Positions 20,691 through 33,987 of a stretch of DNA of 46,731 bases are shown here, one piece after another. How positions within the stretch are numbered: the first letter of the stretch is position 1; each line of letters begins with the position of its first letter. Origin of the DNA: Gnetum montanum (taxonomy: Eukaryota > Streptophyta > Gnetopsida > Gnetales > Gnetaceae). Below the pieces are notes generated by a model. The model was not told the DNA's origin and made no database searches. It worked only from the letters and a program-made list of their open reading frames with translations. Position numbers and translations under genes: made by a program. The stretch spans positions 139,993 to 186,723 of the forward strand of contig MNCI01000001.1 of the NCBI GenBank assembly GCA_015680685.1. The letters are read 5' to 3'.

Positions 20691-23506
20691 ATTTCATTGA
20701 AAACATGAAATATATGTTATATTATACATTATACATAAGAGAATATGGAAAATTTTAAATACGTGAAGAATTGAACATTATGCATAAAGAAAATAAGAGG
20801 GAAACTATAGAAGAAAAAAAGAAAAAAATTTTATTAATGTGGAATAATATGTCTAGTTTATGCTTTAAGTGTTCCTTGGGGTTATCTTGCTTTGGCTTCT
20901 ACCCCTTAAAGACTATTCATCACAACCACCATGGTTAGGCCTACAACTTTCCAGAAGGAATGGCTAGTCTTCTTCCTATCTTGCTTCACCCAAAACTTGT
21001 TACTCATCTTTACCAATTCTATAACATCATGCTCATATGGTCTATAATTCTCTGGTATAAATACCTTAGGTAAAATTCCCAAAGGTCACCTTGAGAGACA
21101 TGCCTATTATTACAATGTGCTCTTTCATGTCTTAATTACAACTTATACTTTTGGATCTTATCACAATAATCACATCATTGGTTATGAAGAGATACCATAT
21201 TTATTACGTAGCAGTATCATTCAAGAATTGGGATGTGACACTAACTCATATATTAATGGTATAATCTCCTTTTACTTCATAAATATGATAAAGCTAACAT
21301 GGTTCATAGCATTGATTTTTGAAAGCTTTCTATTGAACCAATATTTGATTTTACGAACCTAATCTAGCTCCACAAGTTAACATGTTTGAACAATATTACC
21401 ATTTTTCTTTAAAAATAAACTCCCTTGTATAAATCTTCAATTTTTTAAGATTTATCTAATAAGTTTTAACTATGTAATTTGTGAATCAAATATTTGTACT
21501 AATGTTGACCCTATTAAATGTCAGGACTAATTTCTTTAGCTTTGTGAATCCATTTTTAATGATTTCAAACTTAGTTAAAGCTCAGAAAGAGACATTCTCT
21601 TAGGTTGGATTATGTCTTTATGAGCTCTTATCTTGAAGCCAATTAGTTATCAAGCATTATATAAGGGTATCTTATAATCAAATCTTTCTTGTAACCCTCC
21701 ATCATTATGTCGATTTCTTAAAGCTTGATTATTTTTTGTCATACTTAATATTTTAATTATTCTAAAGGTCCTTAGTAAAAAATTAAGTTGAATCCTTCAT
21801 TATTTCCATGAATAGTTTACTCTTGTAAGCTTCATTCTAGGGCTTTTTCTTTTATGTATTTACTTTCAAGGAAATATACTTTAGGAGCTAAAGTATAATA
21901 TAACTTCACAAAATTTCATATTGAGCTTACTAAGAGTACTATTTATTTGAATGAAAAAAGTGATTTATTCTAACCATACCATGTCAATTAATCCATCTTT
22001 TGAAAATAATTGAATTAAGGCCAACTATTCTAATTTTTTTTGTTCCATGATGATGTTGATTATTGTAACAAAATAATCCAAATTGCTAAATAAATTTTTA
22101 TACTTTATTATAATTAAATTTTTCTTACCATTTACATAAAACTAAAAAGGTATTGTATACAAACCATGAAGTATTCTTACCCATATTAGATATTTTGGTT
22201 AAGGAATTTGCCGTGCAATTTTAAAAAAATTTCTATGAAATGAAGATACTAAGCTTAGCCAACATGTATGAGAGAGGTGGAATTGTCATAGATAACGGTA
22301 ATAAAAATAATATGTTTTAGAGATAGTTTGTTATAGTAAAGACCTTTAACAAGATAAATAGAGGAATAAAAATATAAGATTACAAATTATCATAACTTAA
22401 GCCAAGAAGACAAAATATATTTTATTTTCGTTAAATGAATTGATGGACAATCATACTCATTTTTCATTCCAATTTATTTTATTTTTAAATTTTCTCAGCT
22501 TATTATAATTGAAAGATGGATTTTGATTAATCCCAAGTATAGCCCTAATCTTTCCCCTTATAAATTTGATGGCCATACATTGATGTACATGACTTTTTTT
22601 CTGAACCAAGAAAATATTGATGTAAATATTCTCTCTTGATTAATCTCTTCAACTTTTAATCTTTAATTTCTTTTTCATAATTTTTCTATCCTATCTAATC
22701 CCATCCTTATCAAGACTGATAGGTTTTTGATGCAAATCTATATCCTATCATAATTTTTCTATCCTATCTAATCCGATCCTTATTAAGATTGATAGGTTTT
22801 TGATGTAGATCTATATCCTAATATGTTAAGAATTTTTTTCTCCATTTCATTTATGCTTATTTAAGGTAAAAAATATAAGGGAAAAGGGTTCTTTTTAATT
22901 TTATCAAATTTAACATCACTTGAGGTAATTTATTATTAGTAACAAGATTTCAAATTAAAGAACTCTTCAAGGTGAATTGAAGGATACCAAGTTTATTAAT
23001 TTTTAATATGCAAAACTCAAGATATAGTTGAAGAATAGATTTATCTTAACTTATGATCAATTCATGGTATTACAAGTTTCTCATATCATGATCTCAACAC
23101 AATTTGTAGTATTTAAGTTTCTAGATTTTGTTAGATAACAATAAATGATTCACTCATGGTATCAAAAATGACTTATGGTGTATCCAAAATTTCAAGTACA
23201 AATTATGGTTGAACATTTTGAATAAAAAAATCTACCCCAACTTGTGGTGTACTCATGTTATATCACCATAAATTATGGTCAACTTGTGATATCCAACAAT
23301 TTATAATTTTTCCGTTAATCATTACCATGAGTTGTAGTTAAGTCATGGTCCATTTTTGGTCATTCAAAATCCAAAATCATTGAGATTCACGGCCAAATTT
23401 TAAAGCCTCATATTCATTCCAATTATCCCATCCATATTGTCAAGATTTTGATGAAGATATGAATTGAATTCTATAATGAAATCTCACTCAAGTCTAAAGA
23501 TTTTAG
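20691..23506. other. AT-rich intergenic sequence with one short tandem duplication
   Basis: No gene is supported. 22681-22825 holds two copies of a 73-bp unit (TTTTTCTATCCTATCTAATC...). 23090-23350 has loosely repeated words like ACTTATGGT and ATCATGGTA. CpG is rare. Confidence 0.55.
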
Positions 23507-24641
23507 TGCTTGAAAAATTTGGTGTTAGAACCTTGAAAATTTTAGAGTGGAATAGTTTTGACCTTAGATCCATGGTATTGAGAAAAGCATCTAAAGCATC
23601 CTGGATGTTCTTATTAATCACCTAGGGACTTATAAATCTATTATCAATGTGTGGAATAAAAATTATAAGAATATGATCTAAGTGTAGAGAAACGTAAGAT
23701 AAAATGTGGTAAACGAATGAAACTACAAACTTGTATGAAAATGATAGAAGATTTATAGAAACAAAGTTTAGAAAATACAATTTTTTAAACTTTAATGCCC
23801 AAAGAGCCTAAGGGGAAATGCTTGGAACCTAATACAATTGGTAGGATGTGTTTTGTAGTTAGATCTATCCTTAAGGATTCCATATGATCTAACCTTTGAA
23901 ATCACCACTACTTTTCATTGCTACTAGGATTTATGTTGAGGGAGAAAATGGTTGTTTACTCTTGGTGATCTGCACTACTATGAAAATCTCATGTTTGACT
24001 TGAATGAAAATTTTCCAAAAGTCCTTTTGATGAAGAAAATATTTGTTTAAATAGACCATTGGATCCTGATTTATGGCTCATAATTTCTTCAATGATTATT
24101 GATAGATTTATGGTAAATTCTACCATGTGCAAGGCATCTTTTGGTAATGTATGAGCACATTTAGCTAATTTTTTGTTTCATACACTACCCCCATATGCTA
24201 CCTTGTGTATGGGACTTGGATTCCTACTTTGTGGGCTTCAAACCCAAATCATATACACTATTTCTATAGGTTTCCCAACATATGAGATTGCAGCTTAGTG
24301 TGTTAACTAAAAGATGCCAAATTTTGTGGCTTGTAAAGCATTTTCAACCTTCACAAAGCTAGATACATGAAATTTGTATCTCCCACAAGTTGGAAGATGA
24401 GGCACTTAAAGCTTATGAAGCATTTTCTTAGCCTTAACAAGTTGGAATACATGAGATCCACAACATGTGAGCTACAAATCTCATATTTTACATTAAAACA
24501 CTACCTTTAAATTCTAGTAATATAAGGTCATAATGCTAGATTTTGGGAAAAACAATGCAATTATGTCTTCCTTGATTTTTCAGAACATTACAAGGAATTT
24601 TGGCTATAGGCTATAACATTAATTTTATTTGGGGTATTTCA
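23507..24641 (-). repeat. E3 3' LTR, family A
   Basis: Plus-strand boundary words are TGCTTGAAAAATTTGG on the left and GGGGTATTTCA on the right, the reverse complement of TGAAATACCCC. It aligns along its whole length with 41536-42660, for example ACCTAGGGACTTATAAATCT against TTGAGGGACTTAAACAATCT. TATTTAAAC near 24045 is a possible TATA box on the minus strand. Confidence 0.8.
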
Positions 24642-24645
24642 TTGG

Positions 24646-24657
24646 CCCCTCTTTGTT
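24646..24657 (-). other. E3 polypurine tract
   Basis: Minus-strand AACAAAGAGGGG followed by CCAA and the LTR start TGAAA. The upstream 20 bases are identical to E2. Confidence 0.8.
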
Positions 24658-25783
24658 GATGTTTTGAGGATTAACCTAAGAGACATTGACAAAGAATGTG
24701 AAAAACCACCATAGGATCACCACCAATGCTCCATCTCCATGCTTGATTTTGTAGCTATGGAACCATGCCAAGGAGTGATTGTGATGGTGAACTGAGGTCA
24801 TGATGAAGTGTTGTAATTTTGATAGAAAATAAAGAATCTATTGGTTATCAAGGATGATTAAGTGGACTAACAAAGAATTCCAAATGTTGACATCATTGTT
24901 ACAGTATGGTAGTGACATGCTTGTTGATTTAAGTGATCTTCATGCTTCATGCTTCAAAGTACTGGTCACTTGGTAATGTATTAGAGGATCTAGTACTCTA
25001 CTTTTGAATTTTTTGGATCATTAGGCTCCCCCCTTTGTCTATTGCAACCTAATAATTTGAATTTTAGGCTTGATTTGATTCTTGTCTCTCTTAGATATTT
25101 TCTTTCCATTTTTTTCATTTTCTCTTTTTTTTAAGAGGTGAAACTTCATTAGGTTTGATTTCCAAGGCTAAATCTTGCTTTGTTTTTTCATTTAATGAGA
25201 TGTGTTAGATTCAATGAACTTGATGGTGGAGTATATCAAAGGATATGTCATGTGTCCATGTTGCATGAATGTCAAGCATAGGTCATCATTTTTATTAAGG
25301 TAAGGAAGGGTATAGTTTGGTAATGGGATTATGAATCAACTAGTATCTAAGATGATGTGAGGTAAGAACTCTTAGCATAGTGGAGCAAACTAACCAAGTC
25401 TCATGCATCAAGATTACTTGGTAAGTTGTTACTATCATGAGTCGCACCTTCATGATGACTTCAAGCTTCATCCTATAAGCACAAATCTATAAAGACAAGA
25501 AACAAGGTCAAAGAATACATGTTATTACACAAGATTGCATAAGGCTCCATGAGGTAATAGCCAATATATAGGCTTCCATAGGTTACAATAAGTACAACAT
25601 AAGGAACTTGTATTTTATTATAGATATTCATACAAAGTTTTTAGTTCATCTTTCATGCCAAAGAGAAGAATGAGAGGTTACACAGACTTAGTTGTTATAA
25701 GCGACAAAAGTTATTGATGTCCATCATGTACTCATACCTACAAAAAAAGACAAAGAATGGCTACAAGAAAATAGGTAAGCATT
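24658..25783 (-). other. E3 noncoding spacer between integrase and PPT
   Basis: Matches the E2 spacer 15118-16220 in position and in several words. No gene is supported. Confidence 0.55.
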
Positions 25784-26808
25784 AGATATAATAAGGTTTG
25801 AGATAGGAATGATTGACCAAGTTGGCCAATTCATTCCCATCCATGTTTGCCAGTATGAATGTCCCATTATCATAGGCTTTGGTAATAAGAAAGATCCCTT
25901 CCAATTGGCCAAGAACTTGTCTACATGTTCATGAATGGCCTTAAAGGACAAGGTCTTCTTCCTTGATTTTTTGTCTATTCAAATCATGATGATGTTGTTG
26001 TATCTACCTCTCTTGATATTGTTCAATGTGAGCAAGCATTTGTATGTTTTGCACCTTCACCAAATCAAGATCAATGATACATAGCTTCTTGTTTTGTTCA
26101 TCATTGATAAAGTCAGATAGAACCATCCTTAAGGATGGTACCCATAATTCAATAGGTAAAATAGCTTAAAATTCATAAACAACACTATATGGGGTGACAC
26201 TAGTTGTATTTTGAAAGATTGTTCTATAGGTCCAAAGTGCATGTATTAATCATTCATGCAACTTTCATATGCTTTTATTTAGCATCTTTTTAAGTAGGTA
26301 TATGAAGACTTTATTGGTTTCTTCAACTTATTCATTGGCTTGAAAATAGTATGGTAATGAAAAGGAATGTTTAATACATAGTTGGCTACAAAATACTTGT
26401 GTTTCTTATCTACTAAAATGTGGTTCATTATCTATGATTATAGCTAGAGGTATGCTAAATCAGGACATTGTGTTATCTAGTATGAATTTAAATACTTGTT
26501 GGGATGTTGTTTTCCTTAGAGGAATAGCCTCAATTCACCTTGTAAAATATGTAGTTGTGGTGATGATGAAGCTATGCCCTACTAAAGACTTAGTCATTAT
26601 AGCTCTAATAATGTTAATTTTCCATCATTCAAATGGCCACATGGCTTGGGTAGTATGTAACTTAGTCATTGGCATGTATATTAAGTGACTATGGCATATG
26701 CAAGTATCAAAAGTTTTGACCTTCTATAGGTAATCATTTTTCATATAGGGCCAGTAGTATCCTAATGACCTGATCTTTGTAGCCATGGTTCTAGTGTCTT
26801 CTAATAGT
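25784..26808 (-). pseudogene. pol: E3 pol 3' part: integrase, N-terminus deleted
   Basis: Minus-strand frame with G-Y-Y-W-P-Y-M-K at 26762-26739, then H-T-T-Q-A-M-W-P-F near 26660, W-K-I-N-I-I (first catalytic Asp replaced by Asn), and near the end A-Y-D-N-G-T-F-I-L-A-N-M-D-G and L-K-P-Y-Y-I at about 25785. The upstream joint near 26808 fuses it to the middle of RNase H1: the rest of RNase H1, the whole second RNase H and the integrase zinc-site half, about 0.9 kb in E2, are missing. Frame differs from RT. Stops include TGA at the position of the E1 Arg in F-Q-R-W. Confidence 0.78.
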
Positions 26809-28365
26809 ATATTTCTTTACACATGTAATTGACTTGGCTCCTAACAAGATAGTTTCTCCACTTCTTCAAGGAGAAGACTAAGTCTAGGTAATACTTCTCA
26901 GCCTCTATGTATTGGATCTTGTAAGCTATCCATGCATGGCTCAAATAGTATGTGAACAACTCTGCTACATCATCCCATTTTTGATAGAGAAGACAGGCTA
27001 TGGACATGTCAAAGATTATAAGGTAGATGTAAAATGGTTTATCCTTTTGTGATGGATACATAGTAGGTAGTTGGACCAAGTCTTGCTTAAAGTTGTTAAA
27101 GGCTTCTTGGCATTAGGTAGTCCACTAATAGTGAACTCCATTCTTAAGTAAGTGTTGCATGGGTTGTAGCTTATTTGTAAGCCTAGAGATGAACCTACGA
27201 ATAAAGTACAATATACCTTGTAGTCCCCATAGCTCAAGGCTAGTAGGTACTACAATGTTGAATATGGTCTTAACCTTATCAATATCGACACATATTCCAA
27301 CCTTGGATACTACAAAACCAAACATCTTACCATTTTTGATGTTGAATATACACTTCTTAGGATTAAGTTTGAGTTCATATTAAAAATATTGTTGAAGTAC
27401 TAAATCAAGGTCATGTGCATGATCATTGGATATTTTTGACTTGATCACTATGTCATTGACATAATCATTAAGTAATCCCAGCATGTAATTACTAAATATG
27501 TAGGTCATAGCATGTTGATATGTCACACTAGCATTCTTTAGATTGAGTGACATCATCATCTGACAAAAGGTTTCCCAAGAGGTCATGTATAGTTGGTGTT
27601 CTAGATTGATCCTAACTTTGTTATATCTTGAGAACCCATTCATAAAGGACAATAAGACATGTCTAGCTATGGTATCGATAAGTTGATCGATGCTAGGCAA
27701 AGGGAAATCATCTTTAATCATTTCCTTATTAAGGTATCTGAAATATATATGGATATGAATGCTTCCATTCTTCTTGGGAAGTACCACTATGTTAGATACC
27801 CAATTAACATAGTCAATAGCACCAATGAAATAAGCTTGATAGAGTTTCATGATGTCATCATGAACTACCAAGGCTAGATCTGCTATGATTTTATGCACAA
27901 TTTGTTTGACTAGAGTGATGCTAGTAATGAGTATGATGTTATGTTACACTAATTATGCGTCAACACCTAGCATATCCTTGTATGAAAAAGAAAAGCATTT
28001 AATGTTATCTTGGAGGATCTTGGTGATGTCTTGAGCCTACTGTGGTTTAAGTAAGAAACTTAATTTTAGTGTTTTCTCCTCACCATTGTGCCTTGTGATA
28101 GGAACCTTGGCTAAAGAGTCTTCAGTAATGTTGCCAACCTCAAGATCAAGGGGTTTTGATTATGTGTTTAGGCCACTTGAGAGATTTTCCTATGGAGGCT
28201 ATGTGGTTGAACTGGTTCTTAGGCTCAAGACCTAGGTAATTAAGATCAATGGATTTCTCAACATCACCATATAGGCTATTTAGGCTTAGAGGTATACTAA
28301 ATTGTTTACATGTATCCATATTCTAGCCTTTCACATCAACCAAAAGCACATTAAGTAGCATCTCT
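26801..28365 (-). pseudogene. pol: E3 pol middle: reverse transcriptase and RNase H1
   Basis: One minus-strand frame from about 28330 to 26801. The pre-RT linker (S-Y-K-D-M-L-G-V-D near 27980) precedes RT. RT motifs are V-L-P-K-K, K-D-D-F-P-L-P, F-M-N-G-F-S and Y-V-N-D-I-V-I-K-S. Both catalytic Asp positions seen intact in E2 (F-M-D-G and Y-M-D-D) have become Asn here, each a G to A change. The thumb (G-F-V-V-S-K-V-G-I) and RNase H1 (K-P-F-Y-I-Y-L, Y-Y-L-S-H-A-W) follow. RNase H1 ends abruptly at the deletion joint. Few stops are present; one TAA near 27377 splits the frame. Confidence 0.82.
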
Positions 28366-28599
28366 ATGATAAAATTGTTAAAGAATTTGAAATATTGTAA
28401 TGATAGAGTAATATAATGTTAAATAAGATTAGAACATAGTGAAACAAGGACAAATAAGGTAGAGTAGAATGGAATAATGTGGAATATGACCATATGTTGG
28501 TAGTTTTAGGCCTTAGTAGGCCATAATTGGGGTCTATTTGACCTAGTTTGATCACTTGTAAGCTAGGAAATGTCATTGTAGGACTTGTTAGAGTGCCTT

Positions 28600-30400
28600 T
28601 GGCTAGGAACTAGCAAGCCTGGACTAAGTTCTTACTTGAAAAAATTTCATATGCTAAGTCCATATGATGGATAGCATATGAGACTAGTATCCCAATGTAT
28701 GGAATTAGGCCATGAATTTTTCTAGTGGTTTTAACTATGTCTCTACCATTCTTTGGCTCTTGTGGCACCTTCCAAACTTTGCAAAAGGTGTTGGGTATGT
28801 TGTATGGCCATTTTGAGGTCAATTTGGGCTTCAATAGAACTTGTTTATGGCCCATACATTGGTTCATATGCTAGCAAGCATATGGCATGTTGGTTGCCAA
28901 TGTATAGAATTGAGAAATTGGTTTAAGAGGGGTCTCTTGAATCATTTTTGGCTATTACAAGATTTTGACATCAACGTAATGGCTTGGGAGGTAAGATGAC
29001 TTAGTTTTAAGGCTAGTTTGAGCTAGTAGAAGGTTTACAAGGGATCCACATGCTAGCCCATATGCTTGGCAACATATGGGGCTATGGCCTCAGCATATAG
29101 GAGTTTCTAGGGTTAGCTTCCTTACTGTACCATGGTTCTAAGGTGGTGCATAGGTTTTGGTATTGAAAATGGCTATTCTAAAGTCAAAAGGAGTTAAAAA
29201 AAAAAGCTATTTTCAGACTCATACATTGGTCCATATGTTGGCCATCACATGGAGTTTAGTGGCTGACCATATGAAGATCAAAATTCATCTTTCCTTGGTT
29301 TAAATAGGTTCAAACCATAGCTAGCTCCTATTTAGGACTCCCAAGCTTGACCAATCAAATTTCAAGCAACTTTGGATACTTTTAATTTGTCGAAACTCCC
29401 CACATACTATGCCATATGCTAGCCAACATATGAGATCTAGGCACCTAGTATGTGGGATAGATATTGACCAATTTTGGGCTCAATTGGCTTGGTTTTGATG
29501 GGTTTCAAGGTTACCAATGCTTATGCCTAGGGTTTGATAGTTCGTAAGGTCTTTTTTGAGGTAATTCTAGACTAGAATGAGGTTGTCTCATGGCTCATAC
29601 ATTAGCCCATAGGTTGGACAATGTATGGCACCTACCCTACTTGCATATAGAGTCAAGGTTTTAATTTATAATGTCTTTTTTAGTAGCCTTTTCTCATGGT
29701 CTCCAACTTAGCATTGAAAGATGGCTTTCTTGGCACCATGGGAAGGCAAAGAATTTTTTTTCAAGGCTTAGATGATCTCCATGCACTGGCTAGTGTATGG
29801 GCTTCATGTGCATAACATATAAGGCTTAAATTTCTCTTTTAAAGGCTAAAAGTTGGTTAAAGTTTAAGTAATCTACTACCTTAAGCCTCCAGGCTTCCCC
29901 TAGTTGATCTTTGAGTCATTTTGAGCTAAGGAAAATTGGTCAAAATCCCCCTCTTCACATGCTTCCTATATAATGGCCATACAAGGATTAATTAGTTTTA
30001 ACCTTCTTTAATTTGTCTTTTCAGAGCTCTAGGACCATGAATGCTTCTAGCTAGAGTTTAAGGCTGAAAATGTTAAATTTGGAGGTTTCTTAAGGCTACA
30101 TGAGCATTTTTGCTTCCACACACTATCCAACATGTTGGCTAGCATGTGGAACTTATGTATCTCACATATGAGGCCCTTAAGAAAATTTTCTAGGTTGTTT
30201 TGGATTATGTTCTTGGCACTCAAGAGCTTTCTAATGGTAGTGCCTAGGGTTTTGGGATGGTGTGACGCTTTGTGAATGACCTTGAGCCAAGGATGAAGTG
30301 GGGGATTCATGCTACATGGGTTGCAGATCTTGCTGAGCATGATTTTCCAACGTAGGATCATATTTTGGTTTCAAACCCCAATGTATGGGATTTTTTAATA
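28600..30400. repeat. Diverged tandem array, period about 185 bp, CATATG-centred palindromic core
   Basis: Units carry a core like CCATATGCTAGCCAACATATG plus a second GTATGTGGG/CATATAGG word about 40 bp on. Core positions are near 28649, 28849, 29047, 29217, 29400, 29591, 29778, 29955 and 30115, spaced 160-200 bp. Related words (CCCCATATGCTACCTTGTGT, ATGGGACTT) occur once in the E3 LTR near 24190-24220, so the array may derive from a family A U3. Open stretches in it are not genes. Confidence 0.65.
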
Positions 30401-31370
30401 TTATTTTGTTTAAGCATTGTGGGACCTATCAAAGGTTTAAAAGGCTTCCCAAGTGGTAATCCCAAATAAACCTATCATATAGGGTCTCTCATTTTGTGAA
30501 CGCTAATGTCACTATATGTGAAGAAATATTCTTAGCTTACTCAGCTTTTTTTCATAGTGCATAAGTACAAGGAAAGTGTTTGAGAATTATCACTTAGAAT
30601 GTGTAATCATTTTGATTTTGGATTTCATAAGGGTAATGTTTAGTAGTATGGCTAGGCTATTGAGGCTCAAGTATTTGGTATTTGAGACCATATTCCACAC
30701 TCATCCACTTTTGGAGGCAGTGTAGTTGTGATAGGAATGAATATTTTTCTTGTGATTGACAATAAGCCAAGGCAAATCATTTTTGTTTCAACAATCATGA
30801 AGAAAAGAAAGGGATCATTAAGAAAAATCCCCATGATAAAGCATGTATATGAGGTAGTGAAGATCATTTTCTAGCTTTAAAAATATTCTACAAGTGAGGG
30901 ATCTTCTATTAGGATGGCTAGGTACTCATCTTTTGCCCCCCNNNNNNNNNNNNNNNNNNNNNNNNNNNNNNNNNNNNNNNNAGGGCATTTTCTAATGCCT
31001 AGGCATACTCTGGTGGAAAGTTTTTGGTTTATTGCGTCGAATTTTGTTTTTTGTTTTTTACTATATGTTCATATCTATATTGAATTATTTTTGTACTTAG
31101 GACTAATTTTTGTGAAGAATTGAATTCTTTTCAAACTTGTTCCTTGCATTTTGTCCAAATTTTCCTAAACATATCCAAATTTTGCTATTTTTATAAGTTT
31201 TTGACATAGAATTTGTAGCTTCAAAATTTATAAGGCTATCGTAGGAGGTTTAATGATTACACTAGATGAAGAATTACTATTTTTATAGTTCATATGAACT
31301 TTTTCATAATCCAATGCATAGTATTTTTGGCCTTTTCCATGGTTTTTCATCCAAACGATTAATAGTGTTG
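30401..31370. other. AT-rich sequence with a 40-N assembly gap
   Basis: The gap is at 30942-30981. No gene is supported; an apparent frame at 30914-31123 only exists by reading through the Ns. Confidence 0.6.
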
Positions 31371-32245
31371 ATGATGCTAGGACCACTTTTTGGTAACATC
31401 CAACATCCTTGGGGGTTGAAAATGTAGTGTAGAGGCGTTTTGAACAAAATTTCAAATTTTGTGAATTTTTTTATATTTTTCCTAGAGGTTTTATAACAAC
31501 TGTTTCACTATAAACAAGGTTTTTCTTTGTAAAATTCTAAGTAATTCAATGGTGCAATTTTAATTTTTCTAAGGTTGCTAGTACAACATTAGAGAAGGAT
31601 ATTTTAGGATTTCTTCTAGTTGTTGCATTTAGAAATAGTTTTTTAAAGAATTTTTTGTGAATTTTTCTAGCCATGGGAGTTACTTAATCAGTTGTAGTTT
31701 TGGTTTTCTGGGATTTTGGGTTTTCTAGCTTGTACTAACTATGTTGATCATTTTTTGGTGAATTTTGGGTTGTGTCCAAGATTCCTAGAGATCACTAATG
31801 TAATGTGAAGGGGCTTTGAACTAAGTTTTAAAATATTTGAATTTTTTCCATTCTTTCCCAAAAGTTTTACAATAGCTATTTCATAGTAAACTATTTTTTT
31901 TCTTGGTAAAATTCAAACAAATCTTAGATAGAATTTTAGTTTTTAATAATTGTTAATGTAGTGTTAGAGAAAGAGTTAAGTTGTTATAGGATTGTTCCCA
32001 GTGTTTATAGCTAGAAATAAATTTTTATGAATTTTTTATAGCCATGTGAACCATCCTAATTGGTTGTAGGTTTGGGTTCTAAGTTTTTTGGGCTTCCTCA
32101 GTTTGTGTTGATAGCATTGGGTACTAGAATTTGGTTTTATACGACCATTAAAAGTTTTCTATGATTAATCGAGCTACCCTACAATATTTTTTGAGGTTGC
32201 TAGGTAGCATGTAAAGTGATTTGGAATGTGAATTTTTGCTTTGAA
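31371..32245. repeat. Two to three diverged tandem units of about 375 bp
   Basis: GTTTTATAACAACTGTTTCA near 31486 matches GTTTTACAATAGCTATTTCA near 31864. TAGCCATGGGAGTTACTTAA near 31668 matches TAGCCATGTGAACCATCCTA near 32038. GAGGTTGCTAGGTAGCATG near 32192 starts a third, partial unit. Spacing is 370-378 bp, about twice the period of the array at 28600-30400. Confidence 0.65.
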
Positions 32246-33120
32246 TGACATCTTATAGGCATGATTTTCCCACTATTCTCCCTACAGGCCCTCTAATCCC
32301 CAACATACAAGCTAATAGAGTAGTTTTGTTATCATGTGTTTTACTAATGTTATCTATTAGGTTTTAATGCTGTCCAATTTGGCCTTCTAGTTTGGTCAAT
32401 ACTTAATTTTATGCTAATTGTTTGCTTGATGGTTTAGTAGATGTAAATTCAAGTCAAGTGCTCATGAAAATGTCATTGGGCTCAATTTTGATTTTTGTTA
32501 TGGTGAAAATGAATGAGTTTGGTTATTTTTTGTATTTTTAAGAAATCTTATGTACATTTGTTATTTTTGGCTTCAATGTTGTTAAATTTTGGCTTATTAT
32601 CATCATGTTTCTTAATTTTCATTGTATAATGTATTTTTGAAGCTCATCCTAATTATTATTGAACTAGTTAGAATCCTATGTTGCGTAGGGATACCTACAT
32701 AGAACAACTTAATTCCTAATATGGTTCTTGACCATGGCTCTCTATGGTTTAGGCTTGGGGAAAAAGAGTTTTTGGAATATTTGCTTCAAAACTTCAATGT
32801 AATCATGTGGTAATGCTTGGCCTTGGACATTGTAGCCATTCTTATAGAGACACTTCTACTAGAATCCAATAGCCACATTAAAGAGTTCATGGTAGATGAT
32901 CCAAGCCCTTGATTAGAGGATGAGAAGAATGATGATTTATTTACATCAAATGTATGAAAGATATCCCAGATCTAGAACATACCTAAGTATGCTTAGTATA
33001 ATATTGACAGCATCCTAATGATAGGCCATTGGATCAATATTTTGTTTTAGAATCCTTTCGAAACCTTCTATCTTTTGTAAGCATAAGACTTATGCTAAGT
33101 TTTCATTGTGTTCATGTTTT
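32246..33120. other. AT-rich sequence, no gene seen
   Basis: Nothing recognisable. Some of it may be untranslated or intronic sequence of the pseudogene that follows. Confidence 0.4.
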
Positions 33121-33483
33121 TCTAGGCTATTTTTTCTAATGATTTTTATGATCTCATGTTGCAAGTATGGGGTACATGATGGAGGATTGATCAAAAGTGA
33201 CCAAGTTCTATCCTTGATGCATATAGCCTTGGAAGTATTTACACAAGCCTGAGTTGTGAGATTTGTGGTGTTGGAGGAACTACATAATGACTTTGGTAGG
33301 TATACCTCATGGTTTTCTCAGGTTTATTATAGGTGTTTGGCTACTAGAATTGCTAATACCTGGTAAGGTCTTCTAGAGTTAGGCATACATGCACCCATGA
33401 TTTCCAAGGCCCCAATATTACCTAAGCCATGTAAGTAGTTTTTTTTTTGTTTATGTAAGGCCAATGTTTTATATTTTCTTTAC

Positions 33484-33688
33484 TCTTTGGTTGTTTTTGT
33501 TTTAATTAGTTAGTTGGTTTTACATTTTTCTTTATAAATTTAATTTTTTAAATTTTTTTATGACCTACCTATGTTGAAATATGAAGGGTTACTTGCCTTG
33601 GGTTGTAAGTATTATGCGTAAGTCTACTTTTGTTGTGATCACCCCATGTCATGTGGAGGAGAAAATCATTCTCACGTGGAATGAAGTA
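33484..33688 (+). repeat. Left arm of perfect 205-bp inverted repeat, ends at an N
   Basis: Exact reverse complement of 33988-34192 by eye over all 205 bases, from TCTTTGGTTG to GGAATGAAGTA. The arm stops exactly at the N at 33689. Confidence 0.95.
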
Positions 33689-33987
33689 NTCATCTCCTAT
33701 CTATGGCTCACCTTCTTCCTTGATCTTATGGAAAACTTAACGTCATCATATGGTACATTGAAGAGGTCATTGAATGTAGACTCATTGATGCTCAAAACCA
33801 TAGGAATACCATGTACATGATAGATGAACTTATTAACACCTTTATCAAAGGAATCAATTACATATACCATCTCTATTGTAGGCATCGATGAGATAGAAAG
33901 CATGAAGAAATTGAGAAAACCTACATCAACAATTCTTTGCTAGATCTCTCTAGACACTTTACTAGCTAGCCACTCCCATGATGAGTC

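Noticed and set aside
23502-23506. Target-site duplication of E3
   Set aside because: TTTAG on the left and AAGAT on the right differ; an AAGAT lies at 23497-23501 but would require extra bases outside the LTR.
30914-31123. Open stretch across the N run
   Set aside because: It exists only by translating through 40 undetermined bases.
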